Below are positions 1 through 10,400 of a DNA stretch of 64,000 nt, piece after piece. The stretch is taken from positions 36,975 to 100,974 of the forward strand of contig JAMFRU010000111.1 in NCBI GenBank assembly GCA_026224875.1, written 5' to 3'. This DNA comes from Acidocella sp. Its GTDB lineage: Bacteria; Pseudomonadota; Alphaproteobacteria; Acetobacterales; Acetobacteraceae. The notes under the pieces are model-generated. The model was not told the DNA's origin, did not search any database, and saw nothing but the letters and a program-made list of their open reading frames with translations. The translations under genes and the position numbers were made by a program. The stretch's first letter is position 1. Every line of letters begins with the position of its first letter.

Positions 1-1683
1 GCCATCAGTACCGATGTGCAGCGGCTGGAACAAATTCTTAAAAACCTGCTGTCAAACGCATTCAAGTTTACCGAAAAGGGCAAGGTTGAATTCAAAATCG
101 GCCGGATCAGCGACAAACGACTTGCTTTGTCGGTCAGCGATACCGGCGTCGGCATTACGGAAGAACAGCAGCTGAGTGTATTCGAGGCGTTCCGCCAGGC
201 CGATGGCACCATCAGCCGTAAATATGGCGGCACCGGGCTCGGGCTTTCAATCTCGCGGGAGCTCGCACGCCTGCTCGGCGGGGCAATTCAGCTGACGAGC
301 CGCCCCGGTCACGGCAGCACATTCACGGTCATCATTCCGGAAATCTACACACCGGCCATGGTCGCCATGCGCGAGCCGCGTTTGAGCCCCATGGCTGAAC
401 CCGTGGCACCTGCCATGGCAACCGCGCCCGCATCTTTGCGCAGACACGCGGTGGATGACCGTCGCGCGCTCGGGGATGCTACGCTTGTGGGTACTAAACG
501 CGTGCTGCTGATCATCGAGGATGACGAGACCTTCGCCGGGATACTGCTGGATCTGTCGCATGAAATGGGTTTCCAGTCACTGGTGGCCAGCACCGCCGCG
601 GAGGCGCTGAGCCTGGCCCGGGAGTATCTGCCCAGCGCCATCATCCTCGATGTCGGCCTGCCCGACCAATCGGGGCTTTCCGTGCTCGACCAGCTCAAGC
701 GCGACGTACACACAAGGCATATTCCCATCCATGTCGTATCTGGCAACGACCATGCGCAGACCGCCCTCTCGCTGGGTGCCGTCGGTCATATGATCAAGCC
801 GGTCCAACGCGAGCAGCTGGCCGAGGTGCTGCAAAAGCTTGAGGCACGATTCTCGCAGCGCATGCATCGTGTGCTGGTCGTGGAGGACGACGACCGCCAG
901 CGCGAGGCCGTCGGCAAATTATTAAGCTCACCCGATGTGGAAATCATCACCGCGGGCACGGCGGCGGAATGCCTGGCGCATCTCGCGGCGCAGACGTTCG
1001 ACTGCATGGTGCTCGACCTCACGCTGCCGGATGCAACCGGCTATTCCCTGCTGGAAACATTGAGCCAGGAGGAAGCCTATTCATTCCCGCCCGTGATTGT
1101 TTACACCGGGCGCGAACTCTCGGCGGATGATGAGCTGCGGCTACGCCGGTATTCAAAATCGATCATCATCAAGGGTGCGAAATCGCCGGAACGCCTGCTC
1201 GATGAGGTGACGTTGTTCCTGCACCGGGTGATGTCCGAACTGCCGGACGACCAGCAGAAAATGATCCGCAAGGCGCGCAACCGCGATGCGATTCTCGAAG
1301 GCCGGCGTATCCTCGTCGTTGAAGACGATGTGCGCAATGTCTATGCACTGACCAACATCCTCGAGCCGCGCGGCGCACTGGTGGAAATTGCCCGCAACGG
1401 CCGCGAGGCGCTGGACGTGCTGGAGAAATCCCGGAACCATGATGCTCTGGCGATCGATCTGGTGCTGATGGACGTGATGATGCCGATCATGGACGGGCTT
1501 ACCGCCACGCGCGAAATCCGTAGGCAGGCTGAGTGGAAAAAACTGCCGATTATTACGTTGACGGCAAAAGCCATGCCGGATGATCAGCAGCGCTGCATCG
1601 AGGCCGGGGCGAGCGATTATATGGCCAAGCCGCTGGATGTGGAAAAGCTGCTCTCGCTCGTGCGTGTGTGGATGCCGCGATGA
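1..1683 (+). CDS. Hybrid sensor histidine kinase, C-terminal part (HATPase + three REC domains); 5' end outside window
   Basis: The frame is open to the left edge, so this is the last 560 residues of a longer kinase. It begins inside the ATPase domain: an N-box (LKNLLSNAFKF), the DTGVGI motif and the GGTGLGLS lid are visible within the first 90 residues. Three receiver domains follow, with phospho-acceptor aspartates at fragment residues 217 (LDVGLPD), 339 (LDLTLPD) and 491 (MDVMMP). Kinases with several C-terminal receivers usually route phosphate internally or act as multi-input relays; the sensory input domains are not in the window. The stop codon overlaps the CheR start in an ATGA junction, so the gene is the upstream member of a coupled signalling operon. 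Family assignment is secure; the signal sensed is unknown. Confidence 0.95.
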   Translation, partial: AISTDVQRLEQILKNLLSNAFKFTEKGKVEFKIGRISDKRLALSVSDTGVGITEEQQLSVFEAFRQADGTISRKYGGTGLGLSISRELARLLGGAIQLTSRPGHGSTFTVIIPEIYTPAMVAMREPRLSPMAEPVAPAMATAPASLRRHAVDDRRALGDATLVGTKRVLLIIEDDETFAGILLDLSHEMGFQSLVASTAAEALSLAREYLPSAIILDVGLPDQSGLSVLDQLKRDVHTRHIPIHVVSGNDHAQTALSLGAVGHMIKPVQREQLAEVLQKLEARFSQRMHRVLVVEDDDRQREAVGKLLSSPDVEIITAGTAAECLAHLAAQTFDCMVLDLTLPDATGYSLLETLSQEEAYSFPPVIVYTGRELSADDELRLRRYSKSIIIKGAKSPERLLDEVTLFLHRVMSELPDDQQKMIRKARNRDAILEGRRILVVEDDVRNVYALTNILEPRGALVEIARNGREALDVLEKSRNHDALAIDLVLMDVMMPIMDGLTATREIRRQAEWKKLPIITLTAKAMPDDQQRCIEAGASDYMAKPLDVEKLLSLVRVWMPR

Positions 1684-2543
1684 GCGATATCCCGGCCCCA
1701 CCTGCTGAAGCCGCTGCCGAAGCGATGGCCGTAGAGACCCTCGAAATCCAGCTTCTGCTGGAGGCGGTGTATCAGCGGTACCATTATGATTTCCGCAACT
1801 ACGCGCAGGCCTCCATCAAACGGCGCTTGCGCCAGGCGCGCGAACAATTGGGGTATCCAACCTTCTCCGCACTGCAGGACGCGCTGCTGCGTAACCCGGC
1901 TTTATTGTCCAGCCTGCTTGGCTACCTCACCATCCAGGTGAGTGAGATGTTCCGGGACCCGTCCTATTTCCGCGCCTTGCGTGAGAAGGTGCTACCGCAC
2001 TTACGCACCTATCCGTCGCTCAAAGTCTGGGTCGCCGGCTGTAGCGAGGGCGAGGAGCTTTATTCGCTGGTCATCCTGTTCCGCGAGGAGGGGCTTGAAG
2101 AGCGGACATTATTCTATGCCACCGACATCAGCCAGGAGGCGCTCGATAAAGCCAGTGCCGGGATTTACAGCCTGGACCGTATTCAGCTGTTCACCGAAAA
2201 CCATCGCAAATCCGGCGGCAAATCATCCCTCTCCGATTATTACAGCGCCGCCTACGGGCGCGCCTCTTTCGACAAAAGCCTGCGCCAGCGCGTAGTTTTC
2301 TCCGACCACAGCCTGGTGACAGATGCCGTGTTTGCCGAGATGCACCTGATCTCCTGCCGCAATGTGATGATCTATTTCGACCGGGGCTTGCAGGACCGCG
2401 CTCTAGGCCTGTTCAATGACTCATTGGCACGCAAAGGATTTCTCGGATTGGGTGCGAAGGAAAGCCTGCGGTTTTCTAGCCATGCCGGCGCCTTCACGGA
2501 TTTCGTGAAAGAGGAAAAAATCTATCAAAGGCGCGCCGGATGA
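1680..2543 (+). CDS. cheR: CheR-type protein-glutamate O-methyltransferase
   Basis: The 287-residue protein has an N-terminal helical CheR domain (RRLRQAREQLGY region) followed by an SAM-binding fold with the motif VWVAGCSEGEELYS and the later CRNVMIYFD signature. The family methylates glutamates of chemoreceptor-like proteins using S-adenosylmethionine. I chose the ATG at 1680 because it forms a 4-base ATGA overlap with the upstream kinase stop; an in-frame GTG at 1668 is possible but lies inside the kinase. The next gene, CheB, also starts in an ATGA overlap. No chemoreceptor, CheA or CheW gene is visible, so this pair more likely serves the flanking hybrid kinases than a flagellar chemotaxis array; that is inference. 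Confidence 0.93.
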   Translation: MSDIPAPPAEAAAEAMAVETLEIQLLLEAVYQRYHYDFRNYAQASIKRRLRQAREQLGYPTFSALQDALLRNPALLSSLLGYLTIQVSEMFRDPSYFRALREKVLPHLRTYPSLKVWVAGCSEGEELYSLVILFREEGLEERTLFYATDISQEALDKASAGIYSLDRIQLFTENHRKSGGKSSLSDYYSAAYGRASFDKSLRQRVVFSDHSLVTDAVFAEMHLISCRNVMIYFDRGLQDRALGLFNDSLARKGFLGLGAKESLRFSSHAGAFTDFVKEEKIYQRRAG

Positions 2544-3127
2544 CTGAAATGCCCGCTCAAGCTCCCGCTCAAGCAGTGGTGATTGGTGCATCCGCCGGCG
2601 CACTGGACGCGTTATCCGTGATTCTGCCGGCCCTGCCGCGCGATTACAGCCTGCCGATCATCATCGTGGTCCATCTACCACCGGACAAGAACAGTGTGCT
2701 TGCCGCGTTATTCGGCGATAAATGCGCCATGCCTGTGGTCGAAGCGGCGGATAAAGAGGCTGTCTGCGCAGGGACCATCTATTTCGCGCCGCCCGGTTAT
2801 CATTTGCTTATCGAGACGGATAAAACCCTGTCCCTTTCCAGCGACCAGCCGGTTTTCTTCTCCCGCCCCTCTGTCGATGTGCTGTTTGAGAGTGCCGCCG
2901 ATGCCTATGGCGCGGCGTTGATCTCCGTTGTTCTGACAGGCGCCAATCAGGATGGCGCCAACGGCATGAAATCCGTGATCGCTTCCGGTGGCCGGGGTCT
3001 GATCCAGCGCCCCGGTGGCGCATTTGCCACCGCGATGCCCGAGGCCGCTATCGCCTTATGCCCCACGGCACATGTGTTATCCGTTGCAGAGATCGCGCTT
3101 TATCTGCGCAGCATTGAAAAGGTATGA
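2540..3127 (+). CDS. cheB: CheB-type protein-glutamate methylesterase, catalytic domain only
   Basis: At 195 residues this is just the methylesterase domain. The catalytic serine lies in GASAG (Ser18), the histidine in VVHLPP (His45) and the aspartate in TGANQDGANG (Asp138), matching the Ser-His-Asp triad of CheB. The regulatory receiver domain found at the N-terminus of classical CheB is absent, so activity cannot be controlled by phosphorylation in cis. It would remove methyl groups added by the neighbouring CheR, or deamidate glutamines. It begins and ends in ATGA overlaps with cheR and the downstream hybrid kinase, indicating strict co-translation. Confidence 0.93.
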   Translation: MTEMPAQAPAQAVVIGASAGALDALSVILPALPRDYSLPIIIVVHLPPDKNSVLAALFGDKCAMPVVEAADKEAVCAGTIYFAPPGYHLLIETDKTLSLSSDQPVFFSRPSVDVLFESAADAYGAALISVVLTGANQDGANGMKSVIASGGRGLIQRPGGAFATAMPEAAIALCPTAHVLSVAEIALYLRSIEKV

Positions 3128-4680
3128 AACCGGCTATGGACCCTGTTCACTTTCTGCTGGTCGATGATCTTGAGGAAAACCTGCTCTCGCTCGGCGCGTT
3201 ATTGCGGCGCGATGGGCTGGTGCTGCTGAAGGCGCGTTCGGGCGATGAAGCGCTGGAACTTCTGCTGCAATATGACGTGGCACTCGCGCTGGTGGATGTG
3301 CAGATGCCGGGGCTGAACGGGTTTGAACTGGCCGAGCTGATGCGCGGCAATGAGCGCTCGCGCCATGTGCCCATCATCTTCGTCACCGCCGGCAATGCCG
3401 ATACGCAATGGCGTTTTCGTGGCTATGAGGCCGGTGCCGTCGATTTTATCCAGAAACCAATCGAGGCCGATATTCTGCGCGGCAAGGCCAAGATATTTTT
3501 CGAACTTTACCGGCAACGCCAACAAATAGCCGCACAGCGCGATGAGTTGCAGGCGCAGGCCGAGGCTCTGCGGGAAGCCGATATCCGCAAGGATGAATTC
3601 CTCGCGATGCTGGCCCATGAGCTGCGCAACCCACTCGCCCCGCTGCGGCATGGGTTGGATATTCTGCGCCGCACCCCCGATGGCCCGAGTGCCGTGGAAA
3701 TCCGCGACGTGATGGACCGGCAATTGCACCATCTGGTGCGGCTGATCGACGATCTGCTGGATGTCTCCCGCGTCAGCCAGGGCAAGATCGAACTGCGCCG
3801 CGAAACACACCAGGCGGCGGACATATTCCGCGCGGCACTTGAGACCAGCATGCCGCTGATCGATGCCGCGGGACACACGCTCACCGTTGAACAGCCGGAA
3901 GAGCCGATCTGGCTCGATGCCGATTTGACACGCCTTGCCCAGGTGGTTGGAAATCTGCTGAACAATGCCGCGAAATACACGCCCGCGGGTGGCCGCATCA
4001 CACTTTCCGTGCAGGCCCAGAACGACACCGCCGTGATCACGGTGGCCGATAACGGCATCGGCATTCCAGCCAACATGCTCCCGAAAGTGTTTCAACTTTT
4101 CGCCCAGGTCGATAATAACCTGGACCGCGCCCAAGGCGGGCTCGGCATTGGCCTCGCCCTCGTCAAACAGCTCGCCATTATGCATGGCGGCACGGTCGAA
4201 GCGGCAAGTGAGGGGGCGGGGCGGGGGAGTATTTTCACCTTGCGCTTACCGCTGGCGGCGGGGCCCGAGCCTGAGGCGTTGCCGCAAACCATCGCGGCCG
4301 AGGTAGCACCGGCACGGCGCCTGAAAGTGCTGGTGGTGGACGATAGTTTCGAAGTCGCCCAGACCGTCGGCTGGATGCTCGAAGAAATCGGCCATGAATA
4401 TTTTCTCGTGGATAGCGGCCAAAAAGCGCTGCAGGCGGCAAAGGAGTTCTCGCCGGATGCGATTCTGCTCGATATCGGCCTGCCCGGGATGGATGGCTAC
4501 GCCGTTTGCCGCGCCTTACGCCAGGAAGAACTTTTCAAAACAACACCCATTATCGCGCAAACCGGCTGGGGGCGGGACCGGGACAAATCCCTCGCCACCG
4601 AGGCGGGGTTTGACCACCATCTCGTCAAACCCATTTCGATGGCGGCTCTCGAACGGCTGCTCGCCGATGTGACCCGCTAG
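3124..4680 (+). CDS. Hybrid histidine kinase, REC-HisKA-HATPase-REC
   Basis: The 518-residue soluble kinase has no membrane segment. It starts with a receiver domain (acceptor Asp58 in VDVQMPG), then a charged helical linker (about residues 123-155), a HisKA dimerisation helix with the phospho-histidine at His165 (LAHELRNP), an ATPase domain (N-box VGNLLNNAAKY, then DNGIGIP and GGLGIGLALV) and a second receiver (LLDIGLPGMDGY) at the C-terminus. The N-terminal receiver implies activation by another kinase, plausibly the one encoded upstream. The gene is coupled to cheB by an ATGA overlap. Its TAG stop shares the palindrome CTAG with the stop of the convergent DUF2252 gene. Output of the relay is not visible here. 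Confidence 0.93.
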   Translation: MKPAMDPVHFLLVDDLEENLLSLGALLRRDGLVLLKARSGDEALELLLQYDVALALVDVQMPGLNGFELAELMRGNERSRHVPIIFVTAGNADTQWRFRGYEAGAVDFIQKPIEADILRGKAKIFFELYRQRQQIAAQRDELQAQAEALREADIRKDEFLAMLAHELRNPLAPLRHGLDILRRTPDGPSAVEIRDVMDRQLHHLVRLIDDLLDVSRVSQGKIELRRETHQAADIFRAALETSMPLIDAAGHTLTVEQPEEPIWLDADLTRLAQVVGNLLNNAAKYTPAGGRITLSVQAQNDTAVITVADNGIGIPANMLPKVFQLFAQVDNNLDRAQGGLGIGLALVKQLAIMHGGTVEAASEGAGRGSIFTLRLPLAAGPEPEALPQTIAAEVAPARRLKVLVVDDSFEVAQTVGWMLEEIGHEYFLVDSGQKALQAAKEFSPDAILLDIGLPGMDGYAVCRALRQEELFKTTPIIAQTGWGRDRDKSLATEAGFDHHLVKPISMAALERLLADVTR

Positions 4681-5909
4681 GCGGCTTCCAGCGCGTAGCG
4701 GCGGCAGTGGTTGAGGTAGGCTGCCTCATGCGCCGAAACGAGATCGACGACGCTGTTCCACAACCAGCCCGGCGCATCCAGCGTGGCGGAGCGGTTACGC
4801 TGCAATTCCGCCAACCAGCGTTTCTGTTCAGCCCGGCTCAGCTGGCGGGCATGCGCGCGGCCGACGATTTGCGCCAGGTAGGCGGCCATTTCGGTCGCCT
4901 CCTGGGCAGAGAGCTGGTCAATCTCCAGTTTCATATCCTGCGGCAGTAATTCGCGGATGAAGACCGGCTGGCCCAGCAGATGCTCCGCCAGCATTCTACT
5001 GCCGAGATAGGGGGATAAATGCCGCGCCCCCGTAACGACGCGTTCGGCATTGTCACGCGGCATTGGGCTGGCCTCGTTATGTGGTGCGGCCGCGTCCACG
5101 GCTTGCTTGATGTCGATCAGGCAATGCCGCTCCTGCTTGCCGCTATCCACCGCCACCAGCACGGCAAAGCGCAACCCGCCGAGCGAACTGCAGCCTTTGC
5201 GCCAATAGGCGGCATCGAGCACGCGCACCGGCGCGTCATCATCGCGCGAGCGCAGCGCGGTGACCAGGCGGCGCGTATTTTCCTGATCAAAGAGGGTGGT
5301 GACCGCATCGTGCTCCTCCGGCGTTAACGGCCAGAAGCGTTTGCCGAGAGGAATGACGGGCGAGACGCCCTCGATGCGCTCATCGGCCAGATGTTTCCAG
5401 GACCGCCCGGCGGCTTCGCGCATCAGCCGCCGGACGATTTTGGGTGTCTCTTCCGGCACGCGCTTGCGGGGTGTGAAGGCCTGCTCATAACCATCGACCA
5501 TGTGTTCGATCATGCGGGCGGTGGTCACACCCGGCAGGTCCGAGCCGCGTGCGGCCATGGCCAGGGAAAGTGCTAAGCGGATGAGATCGTGCACGGGATT
5601 GCCGATCACGGTCTGGTCCAGATCGCGGATCTGCACCTCCAAACTACCGCCCGCGCTGGCCACCGGGCCGAGATTACCGACGTGGCAATCGCCGCAGATC
5701 CAGGCACTGGGTCCTTCCGGCAAAGCGGCGCGGTTTGAATCCTCCAGCCATTGGTAGAAGCGCACGGTGCTGCCCCGCACATAAGCATGGGCGGAGGCCG
5801 CCATCTTGCTGTTGCGGGCCACCCGCAAAGGCGCTGCTCTTGCGTCCGGCGCGGCAAAAGCCGCCGGCTTTACTTTATGTCCCAAATTCGGCCCCAAGTT
5901 TCGCCCCAA
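4677..5909 (-). CDS. DUF2252 family protein (kinase-like fold)
   Basis: The roughly 410-residue protein carries the DUF2252 signature WICGDCHVGNLG followed by RDLDQT, resembling the nucleotide/metal-binding loop of aminoglycoside-phosphotransferase-like kinases. The biochemical function of the family is unknown. The furthest upstream start is a TTG at 5909 without a convincing ribosome binding site, and the N-terminus is a short degenerate repeat (LGPNLG). A conserved-looking block begins around residue 28 (RVARNSKMAASAHAYVRG), so the true start is uncertain. The gene converges on the hybrid kinase and shares its CTAG stop. A second, diverged DUF2252 gene lies at 55324-56739. Confidence 0.8.
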   Translation of the reverse strand: MGRNLGPNLGHKVKPAAFAAPDARAAPLRVARNSKMAASAHAYVRGSTVRFYQWLEDSNRAALPEGPSAWICGDCHVGNLGPVASAGGSLEVQIRDLDQTVIGNPVHDLIRLALSLAMAARGSDLPGVTTARMIEHMVDGYEQAFTPRKRVPEETPKIVRRLMREAAGRSWKHLADERIEGVSPVIPLGKRFWPLTPEEHDAVTTLFDQENTRRLVTALRSRDDDAPVRVLDAAYWRKGCSSLGGLRFAVLVAVDSGKQERHCLIDIKQAVDAAAPHNEASPMPRDNAERVVTGARHLSPYLGSRMLAEHLLGQPVFIRELLPQDMKLEIDQLSAQEATEMAAYLAQIVGRAHARQLSRAEQKRWLAELQRNRSATLDAPGWLWNSVVDLVSAHEAAYLNHCRRYALEAA

Positions 5910-6047
5910 GTTCTGCTCACGCGCGCGAACCTCCAGTATCTTGTTGTTATCTGGTAGGGCACGGTCTGAATTTTAGGGCCAAGTACGCCCCCGTTGAAGA
6001 TTGCAAATCCTTAACCAGATGAAGAGGGACCATAGCGGAGACGATTA

Positions 6048-7370
6048 GTGCCCAAACAACTGCATCTCGGCGCCTTCATGCGCCCCGTCGGCATTCATAC
6101 CGGCTGGTGGCGCTACCCCGGCGCCTGGCCGGACGCGAATTTCAACCTCGGCCATATGGTCCATCTCATCCAAACCCTGGAGCGCGGCCGGTTCGACGCG
6201 TTTTTCATGGCCGATCATCTCGCGTTGCTGAACATGAATCGGGCGGCCCTGCGCCGCAGCGCCACAGCCACGTCTTTCGAGCCTCTGACCCTGCTTTCAG
6301 CACTGGCCATGGTCACCAGCCGCATCGGCCTGGTGGCCACTGCCTCCACCAGTTTCGATACGCCGTACCATATCGCGCGGCGGTTCTCCTCGCTCGACCA
6401 TATCAGCAGCGGGCGCTCGGGCTGGAATATTGTCACCACCAGCAACCCCGAAGCGGCGCTGAATTTCGGGCTCGATGACCATCTGGACCATGATGAGCGC
6501 TACCGCCGCGCGCGCGAGTTCTACGATGTGGTGACCGGGCTATGGGATAGTTTTGCCGATGACGCCTGGATACGCGACCAGGAGAGCGGGATATTCTTCG
6601 ATACGGATAAATTGCGCACGCTCGGCCATAAAGGCGAGTTTCTATCGGTGCGCGGGCCGCTGAACATCGCCCGCCCGGTGCAGGGCTGGCCGGTGATTGT
6701 ACAGGCCGGTGCCTCGGAGGCCGGGCGACAGCTGGCGGCGGAAACGGCGGAGGTGATCTTCGGCTCGGCCCGCGATATCACCGACGGCCGCGCCTTCCGC
6801 ACCGATATTCATGCCCGTATGAAGGCTCTCGGGCGCGATCCGGATTCCATCAAGATTCTGCCCGCCTGTCTGGTGACCACCGGCCGCACCCATGCGGAGG
6901 CGGAGGAGAAACGCAAACTGCTCGATAGCCTGGTGCATACCGACAGCTCTCTGCCCAACCTCTCCATGCGCCTGGGCGTGGACGCCTCCAAATTCGAGCT
7001 GGATGCGCCGCTGCCGGAGCTGCCGGAAACCAACCAGAGCCGCAGCAGCCAGGCGGGGATGGTGGCACTGGCAAAGCGCGATAATCTCACCGTGCGCGAC
7101 CTCGCGCGCATCGCCGGCGGCCATGGCGGGCTGACCATGGTCGGTACCCCGGAAGAGATTGCCGATGAGATGCAGGAATGGCTGGAGACCGGCGCATCCG
7201 ACGGGTTCAACATCATGTTCCACACCGTGCCGCAGGGGGTGGAGGAGTTCGTCGATCTGGTGATCCCGGAGCTTACCAAACGCGGGCTGTTCCGCGAGGC
7301 TTACGAAGGCACCACATTGCGCGAGCATCTGGGCCTCGCGCGGCCGCCGAACCGGTTTTTCACATCGTGA
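6048..7370 (+). CDS. NtaA/DmoA-type FMN-dependent monooxygenase (bacterial luciferase-like)
   Basis: The 440-residue protein has the luciferase-like TIM-barrel pattern of the nitrilotriacetate / dimethylsulfide / dibenzothiophene monooxygenase subfamily: the N-terminal LGAFMRPVG, WWRYPGAW and MADHL blocks, then SSGRSGWNIVTT and PVIVQAGASEAGR. Such enzymes use FMNH2 supplied by a separate reductase to oxygenate small organosulfur, amino-polycarboxylate or similar substrates. The start is GTG at 6048 with GGAG about nine bases upstream. No flavin reductase gene is adjacent. It stands alone between a divergent DUF2252 gene and the convergent Hint-domain gene. The substrate cannot be predicted. 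Confidence 0.88.
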   Translation: MPKQLHLGAFMRPVGIHTGWWRYPGAWPDANFNLGHMVHLIQTLERGRFDAFFMADHLALLNMNRAALRRSATATSFEPLTLLSALAMVTSRIGLVATASTSFDTPYHIARRFSSLDHISSGRSGWNIVTTSNPEAALNFGLDDHLDHDERYRRAREFYDVVTGLWDSFADDAWIRDQESGIFFDTDKLRTLGHKGEFLSVRGPLNIARPVQGWPVIVQAGASEAGRQLAAETAEVIFGSARDITDGRAFRTDIHARMKALGRDPDSIKILPACLVTTGRTHAEAEEKRKLLDSLVHTDSSLPNLSMRLGVDASKFELDAPLPELPETNQSRSSQAGMVALAKRDNLTVRDLARIAGGHGGLTMVGTPEEIADEMQEWLETGASDGFNIMFHTVPQGVEEFVDLVIPELTKRGLFREAYEGTTLREHLGLARPPNRFFTS

Positions 7371-7448
7371 TTTAACGGCGGCGCTGCATGATTTGTGAGA
7401 ACATGCGGCGCCAGCAAGCTTCAATCCCGTATCTCTCTATCGCCGCTT

Positions 7449-10400
7449 TCAGGCGTGTTTGGAATATTTACCGAAAACCTGCGCGCGGCCATCAAGCCAA
7501 TGACGCAACGGCACGGGCAGCTGCCGGGCGGATTTGGCGCGCGGGTAAGGGAGTTCGGCAATGGCCAAGGCATTGCCGTGAAGCGCCTCATGCTCCGCCC
7601 AATTGTCGAAATTCTTGCGGTCGGCATTGTCCACAAAAGTCTCGGTCGGCGCGCCTTCCGCAAGGATCAAAGCATGGTCCACGACCTCTACATGATAGTA
7701 TGTGAAGCTGGCCGGCATGCTGGCTTCGCGGGTGATGGAAATGCCGTTCACCAGAGCGCCGGCCTGCACCAATATGCCGCCCAGAAACATAGCGTGGTCG
7801 GGGGAGACCAGAAGGTCGCGCGCGGGCACACCATCCGCCAAAGCGCCGGCCTGAATACGGATGGGGAAGGCGCGCATCGAGTTAACAAAGCGAGTGGCGA
7901 CCTTGCGCACACCAATCCAACGTATGGGCACTGGCCGGCCGCATGAAGTCAGCACCAAATCCCCAACGCTCAAATCTTCAACCGCCACTTCGCCACGCGG
8001 CGTGCTTATATGCGTGCCGGAGAGGAAGCAGGGCAGAATATCGGTGCCGCCAGAACCATCGCTGACGAGGCTGAAATCCGCCGTGGTAAAATCGCCGGAG
8101 ATATCGAGCGTGACGGATTGCGCGAACCCGCCGGTGTAGGTCCCGTTCAGGACCAGCTGCCCGGCGGCAAAGGTTTTAGATTGAGCCGCAAACCCTTCGA
8201 GATCAATCGTATCACCCGCGGCAAAACCGTTCAGCGACACGCCCGTGAGGTTGAGGTTGTCGCGTGTGCTGACTTCCCAGCTCGACCCACTGGCGAAGCT
8301 GATATTAGAGAAGCCATAGAACGAGCGGACATAGGCATTGCCAATTTGCCCCGGCGCGCCAGCGGCCAGGATCAGCGTGCCGCCGGCATCGGCGAAGACG
8401 CGGCCATTGCCAAATAATGCCCCAGGCGTCTCGATCAGCGTGAGCGCGCCCTTTGCTACGATCCCATCGGTACCGTCGATGGAGCCGGCATTATAGACCG
8501 TGCCGCCCGCCGCCAGATAAATGCCGTCAGTGCCGCGGATTAAGCCCGTGTTTTTAATGTAGCCCGCAGCTTGCAGTGAGACGCCATCGCGATTTTCCGA
8601 TGAGCCATCGATGACGCCCTGGTTGGTCAGGCTCACGGCCACGCCGCTGCCGGCATAAACCTCGCCCGGGCCGAAGGAAGATCCCAACACACCGGATGAG
8701 GTGATGGTGAGGTTGGCGGCATAGGTGCCGCCGCCCAGATTTACCCTGGCACTGGAGGGCAGGTTGGTACTGATGATGCTGATCAGCGGCGCCGCGGTAA
8801 TGGTGGTGTTGGTGCCATCCGTATGCTCGGCGAAAAATCCGCCAGTGAGGCTGTTGAGGGCGATGGTGTCGGTGCTGCTGCCGTTGCTCAGCACCAGCCC
8901 AATGCCGGCTTCAAATGTTTCCGAGGTCGCGGCAAAACCATCGAGATTGATGGTGTCGCCAAAGCCGAAACCGGTGATGGCGCCGCTCAGCCCGGCGCTG
9001 TGCCCGGCGATGACGAAATCGCCGGTGCCGAGGCTGATGCTGGCCGGGGTGATGCCGATGGTGGTGGTGTTGCCATCGCTGATGGCAACAAAATTATCCG
9101 TGGCGGCACCGAGCGATAATGTGTGGGTGGTAGCACCACTGGCCAAAGTGAGCACGCCGCCGTTCAATGTCTCGGAGGTCGCGGCAAAGCCGTCCAGGAT
9201 CAGATGATCCGCGCTGGTAAAGCCGGTGATGCTCTCGCCGGTGGCAAGGCCTGTGACATTGCCCTCAATGGTCCAGGCTGCACCCGCGGCAAAACTGATC
9301 TGTTTGAAATTCTGTTCGGCCGTGCCGATGCCGGTCCATTTGGACGCACCGGCTCCCACGAACGCCAGGACATCGGCCACTGCGGCATTGGCCACGACGG
9401 CGCCATTAAAGACCGCGCCATTCTCGATGACGAGCGTGGCGGCGGCGGCGCCGAACTGCACCGCAACCGCGGCATAGCCACCTGTAATGATACCGTAATT
9501 GATCAGCGTGCTGCCGGAGAGATACACACCGTCACCGCCGATGCCGGTGCGTCCGTAACCGCTCCCATTGAAGGCGCCGCCGCCCTGGCCACCGGAACCG
9601 GTGGTGATCAGCCCGGTATTGATGATGATCCCGCCAGACGCGCTGACCCCGGCGCCACCGGCGCCGCCGGTGCCGCGTGAGCCGAAGTCCGTGTCGCCGC
9701 CCTGGCCGCCCTGGCCGCCGCGGATTGTGCCGCTATTGGTGACGGTCTCGGCCCCGCTGATGGTGAGGCCAACCCCGCCGGTACCGCCTAAACCAGCGTA
9801 ACCGTACAGAGAATAGCCACCCTTGCCGCCCAGACCGCCCGTAACCTGGCCGGAATTATTGAAACTGCCGCCAACCAGGCTGATACCGGTGCCGCCAGTG
9901 CCGCCGGTAGGACCGTTCTGGCCGTGGCCTGTGACTTCATTGCCCAGGCCACCAAGGCCACCGATGATCTTGCCCTGGTTGATGAGCGTGGCGGTAACTG
10001 GGGCCGTAAGTCCGGTTCCCCCCGGCAGACTAGTAAAGCCGCCAGCGGCGCCACCGATCACCGTGCCCGTGCTCGTCACGGTCAGCAGGTTGCTGTAATG
10101 CCCGGTTTCCAGCGTAACACCCGGCGCGACCGCGGCGCTGATGGTGGTGACGGCGGCCACCGCCGAGATCGTGCTATTGGTGCCATTGCTGGTCAATATA
10201 AGCGCCTCGGCCGAGGTCAGCCCCGTGAGATCCAATGTTTCCGTCGTGCCGCCGCTGTTGCGCAGCACCAGCGCAGTGCTGGAAGCGAAACTCTCCGAGG
10301 TGGCGGCGAAGCCGGTGACGGTGATGGTGTCGCCGCTCACGAAGCCGCTGATGATCTGGCCGTTGGTCAGGCCAAGCGTGGTGCCGGACAGGCCGAAACC

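Noticed and set aside
3199..4185. 328-residue minus-strand frame inside the hybrid kinase
   Set aside because: Opposite strand of conserved kinase motifs; composition typical of a shadow.
9600..10000. Gly-rich repeats as a CRISPR or tandem DNA repeat array
   Set aside because: The repetition is at protein level in the Hint-domain gene, with no regular DNA spacing.
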